Under the pieces are notes generated by a model. The model had not been told where the DNA came from. It ran no database searches and was given only the letters and a program-made list of their open reading frames with translations. From NCBI GenBank assembly GCA_026390695.1, contig JAPLFL010000102.1, positions 1-36,188 on the forward strand: a stretch of 36,188 nucleotides of DNA, written 5' to 3'. A program made the translations under genes and the position numbers. The DNA is from Candidatus Kapaibacterium sp. (GTDB lineage Bacteria > Bacteroidota > Ignavibacteria > Kapaibacteriales > UBA2268). Below are positions 32,815 through 36,188 of this stretch, in pieces (within the stretch, counting starts at the first letter, position 1; each line of letters begins with the position of its first letter).

Positions 32815-33064
32815 CATTACACCTATTTTCAATTGGATATTTTTTCTTGAAAAACCTGGGTTTATTGAAAGCTATTTGAGTAGAATAGTAGCTAATTTTG
32901 ATAATTTTCTATTTTCTAATGAGCAATTTGGGATAATTAAAATTAGATTATTAGGTAAATATAATAAAATATTTAGTAATGGCAAAATATTTTACAATAG
33001 AAATTCAATATGTTCGTTTTAACTTTTGTGATATATTTTTAATGTTTTAGGAGTGACTAATATT

Positions 33065-35872
33065 ATGTTATCAAAATTTTCTACAAAATTATTTATAAAT
33101 TCTTTAATTTTGTTCTTCGCTATCATCGGATTGGCTGTGCTTTCCCAATCTGCTAAGTCGAAACAAGATGGTTCAAAAACCGGACTTACGTCGAGTAGTT
33201 CTGCCGGTTGTGCTCAGAGCTGCCATGCAAGCGGCCCTAACTCTGAAACCACCTTATCCATTGCAAGTGATAATGGTCAGTTTACTACGACTACAGGCAG
33301 TGAACTGACATTTACACTTACTATTGCCTGCAGCGGGAAGTCAACTGCCGGTTGTGATATTGCCGTCAAGACTACTCAAACAGGGGGGACAAATGCCGGA
33401 ACCTTAGCTCCGATAACGGGCGAAGGATTACAATTATATGGCAATTCCGGCGAGCTCACTCACAGCAGTCCAAAGGCTATGAGTAACGGCTCTGTTACTT
33501 TCAGATTCACATGGACTGCTCCTTCTTCGCCCGGAACCTATTATCTCAGGGCAGTTGGCAACGCCACTAATGATAATCATCAATCAGATAATAACGATCT
33601 TTGGAATTGGCTAAATGTTACTTCCATTACCGTTACTCAGGCTCCCTCAATCACTTTGAATGCTCCCAGCGGTGGAGAAGCATGGTGCCAGAGTAGTAGC
33701 CATAATATCACTTGGTCGGCCACTAATGTTAGCACCTGTAAAATTGAGCTTTCAAGCGATGGCGGCTCTTCTTTTCCTACTCTTTTAGCTTCGGGATTAA
33801 ATGCTTCTACCGGATCTTACAATTGGAGTATTTCGTCGGGTTTAGCGGCAGGGAATCAATATAAAATTAAAATTTCCGATGAATCTAACGCTGCCACAAA
33901 CGGAATCAGCGCTGCCAATTTCACCATCAGCGGCCCTACTTCTATTAGTTCGCAGCCAAACCCCATAACGGCTTGCACTGGTCTTCCAGCCTCTTTTTCA
34001 GTGACTGCTTCCGGAGGCAATCTAAGTTATCAATGGAGAAAAGGCGGTACAAATATTCCCGGTGCCATTAACAGCACTTACACTATAAACTCGGTTCTTG
34101 CTTCTGATGCCGGATCTTTTGATTGTGTTGTCAGTGGGGCTTGCGGCTCGGCTACAAGTAGTGCTGCAATATTAACAGTAAATGTTTCTCCGACTATCTC
34201 ACAACAACCAAGTTCTGCCTTAGTTTGTTTAGCTGCCAATGCTACTTTTTATATTGAAGGAACTGCAACTAATCCTGTTTACAAATGGCAAAAAAACGGT
34301 GCTGATATTACTGGTGCGCCTAATTCTAAAACATTCACTATTATTAACGTTTCGCCAGCCGATGCCGGGAATTACACTTGCACAGTCAATGGAACTTGTA
34401 CTACTCCTTTAGTGAGTCAACCAGCAACTCTTACCGTTGTTCAAAGTGTCTCCATTACTTCACAACCTTTAGCTATTAATGCCTGCGAATCAAGTGCTTC
34501 GAGTCTATCTGTTCTGGCATCTGGTCAGGGGATGAAGTATCTATGGTATAAAGATGGCAATCTTCTATCAAATCAGACAACAAGTCAGATAAATTTCGCC
34601 TCTTTATCTATTAATGATGCGGGCACTTATCAAGTTACTGTCAAGGATGGCTGTGGGAATCTTGATATTAGTCAGGCTGTGATTGTTTCAGTTATCCAAA
34701 AGCCGTCCATCAGCGTGCAACCTTCGGATCAGGTGGTTAGCGCCGGCGCGGTTGCAAACTTCTCTGTTACCGCCATTGGAACCGGACTGAATTATCAGTG
34801 GAGAAAGGACGGACTTAATTTATCCGGCAAAACCGACCCCGTTCTTCAGGTTAAAAATGTTTCAGTTGCTGAAATCGGAAATTATGATTGCATCATAACC
34901 AATAATTGTGGATCTCTGACGAGTAATATTGCGAAATTAACAATTTCAAGTTCCAATGCACCAATACTTACCCTAACAAATTCCGTCGTTAATTTCCCAA
35001 ATACTCTGTTAGCAAATCAAAATGATACTATTCTTAAAAATATTGTTACAAACAGTGGAGTTCAGGACCTGATTATTACTGCTATCACAATTAATGGTTC
35101 CGATGCTTCTCAGTTTATTCTTAATTCGACTTCCTTTCCTTTGACTATAAAAAAAGCCGAAAGTAAAGATATTAACATTAGTTTTAAGCCAACCTCGATT
35201 GGATTAAAAAATGCCAAAATTGATTTCGCAAGCAATGCCCCAAATAATCCTTCTATCACTTTGAACGGAACTGCGGGAACTATTAATTTTACTTTATCGA
35301 ATACAAAACTCGATTTTACCACAAGTTCTTTATCTTCTTCGAGCTCTAAGGAATTTTCGATAACTAATAACGGTAATTTTAAAGCGACATTAAACTATAT
35401 AATTAGTGGGCAAAATGCTTCGGAATTTAGTAGTGATTTAACCCAGGGTATTAATATCGACGCTTCCAAAACTATTAAATTTAATATTACATACCTTGCA
35501 CAATCTGTGATTAATGCTAATGCGGCGCTTATAATTACTTGCGCTGAAAACGGTCAGAAAATCAATATTCCTTTAAACGGACAGGTTATGAGTTCGGTTT
35601 TTGATGAAAATATCAGCAACGAAGATTTTCGGGTATATCCAAATCCAGCAACAAACATGATTAGTTTTGAATCATTGAAGGAATTTCCACTTCAAATAAT
35701 TATTATTGATATTTACGGCCAGGAGATTGCCGAATTGAGTCTGAAAGCGGGAGAAAAGTTTGATTGGAATGCCTGCGATGCCAATTCAAAACCGTTAACA
35801 ACAGGTATTTATAATATTGTTACAATAATAAATAATAAAAAATCAGTAGAGAAAATCTCAATAATAAAATAA
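33065..35872 (+). CDS. Secreted choice-of-anchor V / Ig-repeat protein with T9SS C-terminus
   Basis: The 935-residue protein starts at the ATG at 33065, with AGGAG 11 nt upstream; the GTG at 33053 overlaps that site and is unlikely. A signal peptide or N-terminal anchor (~residues 8-30) is followed by a choice-of-anchor V/reelin-like domain (~40-195) opening with a Cys motif (GCAQSCHA). A Kre9/KNH-like sandwich (~196-290; ITLNAPSGGEAWCQ, HNITWSATNV) and four Ig-like domains (~292-630; YQWRKGG, YKWQKNG, YLWYKDG, YQWRKDG) follow. Then come two choice-of-anchor D-like domains (~635-840; VVNFPNTLLANQND, LDFTTSSLSSS). The T9SS sorting domain is FRVYPNPATN...LTTGIYNI at the C-terminus. It is probably exported to the cell surface as an adhesion or matrix component. 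Confidence 0.85.
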   Translation: MLSKFSTKLFINSLILFFAIIGLAVLSQSAKSKQDGSKTGLTSSSSAGCAQSCHASGPNSETTLSIASDNGQFTTTTGSELTFTLTIACSGKSTAGCDIAVKTTQTGGTNAGTLAPITGEGLQLYGNSGELTHSSPKAMSNGSVTFRFTWTAPSSPGTYYLRAVGNATNDNHQSDNNDLWNWLNVTSITVTQAPSITLNAPSGGEAWCQSSSHNITWSATNVSTCKIELSSDGGSSFPTLLASGLNASTGSYNWSISSGLAAGNQYKIKISDESNAATNGISAANFTISGPTSISSQPNPITACTGLPASFSVTASGGNLSYQWRKGGTNIPGAINSTYTINSVLASDAGSFDCVVSGACGSATSSAAILTVNVSPTISQQPSSALVCLAANATFYIEGTATNPVYKWQKNGADITGAPNSKTFTIINVSPADAGNYTCTVNGTCTTPLVSQPATLTVVQSVSITSQPLAINACESSASSLSVLASGQGMKYLWYKDGNLLSNQTTSQINFASLSINDAGTYQVTVKDGCGNLDISQAVIVSVIQKPSISVQPSDQVVSAGAVANFSVTAIGTGLNYQWRKDGLNLSGKTDPVLQVKNVSVAEIGNYDCIITNNCGSLTSNIAKLTISSSNAPILTLTNSVVNFPNTLLANQNDTILKNIVTNSGVQDLIITAITINGSDASQFILNSTSFPLTIKKAESKDINISFKPTSIGLKNAKIDFASNAPNNPSITLNGTAGTINFTLSNTKLDFTTSSLSSSSSKEFSITNNGNFKATLNYIISGQNASEFSSDLTQGINIDASKTIKFNITYLAQSVINANAALIITCAENGQKINIPLNGQVMSSVFDENISNEDFRVYPNPATNMISFESLKEFPLQIIIIDIYGQEIAELSLKAGEKFDWNACDANSKPLTTGIYNIVTIINNKKSVEKISIIK

Positions 35873-35897
35873 AATTTCTCAAATACTTGCATTACTT

Positions 35898-35940
35898 AAA
35901 TTCATCCGATGATTAAACAGTTATCGGATGAATTTGTTTT
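35898..35940 (+). terminator. Rho-independent terminator after the choice-of-anchor protein gene
   Basis: The stem AAATTCATCCGAT / ATCGGATGAATTT has 13 perfect pairs and a 12-nt loop, followed by GTTTTAAAA. It is 26 bp after the stop codon. Between here and the tandem repeat at 36070 I see nothing. Confidence 0.85.
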
Positions 35941-36069
35941 AAAATGTTCTATTATTATATTTATTAAATATAGAATTCTATAGATCAAGATTCCATTAGG
36001 TATGGAATATTTGGGATAAATAAATAGTATAATTAAATAATAATTGAATATAAAGTCTTTAAAAATATT

Positions 36070-36188
36070 TTAGATTTTCTTTATTATACTTATGAAAAGT
36101 ATTATTACATTTATGAATGCTTTTATTTTACTTATGAAAGCTCTTATTACGCTTATGAAAGCTCTTATTACGCTTATGAAAGCTCTTA
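36070..36188 (+). repeat. 21-bp tandem repeat running off the right edge
   Basis: Five full units and one cut unit with a period of exactly 21 bp begin at 36070, 36091, 36112, 36133, 36154 and 36175. The last three are identical as far as they go (TATGAAAGCTCTTATTACGCT); the first three diverge progressively to the left. One frame is open from the ATG at 36092 to the edge and reads MKSIITFMNAFILLMKALIT followed by further MKALITL heptads. An in-frame TAG stands in the first, most degenerate unit. It may be a minisatellite or the beginning of a heptad-repeat peptide gene; the window ends too soon to tell. Confidence 0.9.

Larger units (their letters stand above)
32505..33064. other. Repeat-rich intergenic region
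   Basis: These 560 bp have no intact gene. They contain a leucine-rich coding scrap on the minus strand and three perfect or near-perfect hairpins at 32675, 32750 and 32798. The rest (about 32830-33040) is plain AT-rich sequence. The AGGAG ribosome-binding site of the next gene is at 33049-33053. Confidence 0.6.

Noticed and set aside
36070-36188. CRISPR array
   Set aside because: The units are contiguous 21-mers without spacers.

Overview
The window is an AT-rich bacterial chromosome segment. It fits the Bacteroidota/Chlorobiota/Ignavibacteriota/Kapabacteria group (FCB group). Three very large secreted proteins end in type IX secretion (Por) sorting domains of the form PNP...G.Y. Several starts lack a clear Shine-Dalgarno sequence. 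The gene families (tRNA-binding-domain MetG, FabL-type reductase, choice-of-anchor domains) also fit. The exact phylum is inference.

Left part (1-8.3 kb). A tyrosine-recombinase N-terminus runs off the left edge. Next is metG, followed by about 1.9 kb of decaying accessory DNA: a doubly frameshifted secreted-protein pseudogene, a fibronectin-like C-terminal scrap, a retropepsin-like protease overlapping a 45-residue ORF by one base, an 82-bp direct repeat, and a scrap of a DUF4373-type phage replication protein. Then comes a minus-strand operon (ymdB-like phosphoesterase, asd, a small membrane protein), a 300-bp MITE-like element and serC.

Middle part (8.5-17.6 kb). A vWA-OmpA lipoprotein and a PPK2 polyphosphate kinase are followed by a second copy of the MITE-like element. 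Then come a 1289-residue Ig-repeat T9SS cargo protein, tRNA-Pro(UGG), and a SpoT/Rel homologue with an intact HD hydrolase half but an apparently degenerate synthetase half. PPK2 and SpoT both belong to stress-related nucleotide and polyphosphate metabolism, although they are not in one operon.

Most unusual locus (18.0-21.4 kb). Two tandem UmuD/LexA-type S24 proteins (the first without the catalytic serine, the second with a full Ser-Lys pair) are followed by an asparagine-synthetase-like protein whose glutaminase cysteine is missing, and then by an unrecognised 204-residue protein. A perfect 15-bp palindrome lies 60 bp upstream. No UmuC polymerase, RRE or transglutaminase partner is visible. 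This is my main candidate for an undescribed system.

Right part (22-36 kb). A 1485-residue IgGFc-binding-like T9SS cargo protein is followed by a methionine-gamma-lyase-type PLP enzyme. A minus-strand pair encodes FabL-like enoyl-ACP reductase and a CACHE/HAMP/PAS histidine kinase without a regulator. A plus-strand pair encodes a CueP-like copper lipoprotein and an orphan HgdC/BadF-type activator ATPase. A repeat-rich gap and a 935-residue choice-of-anchor/Ig T9SS protein follow. The window ends inside a 21-bp tandem repeat that is open in one frame (heptapeptide MKALITL).
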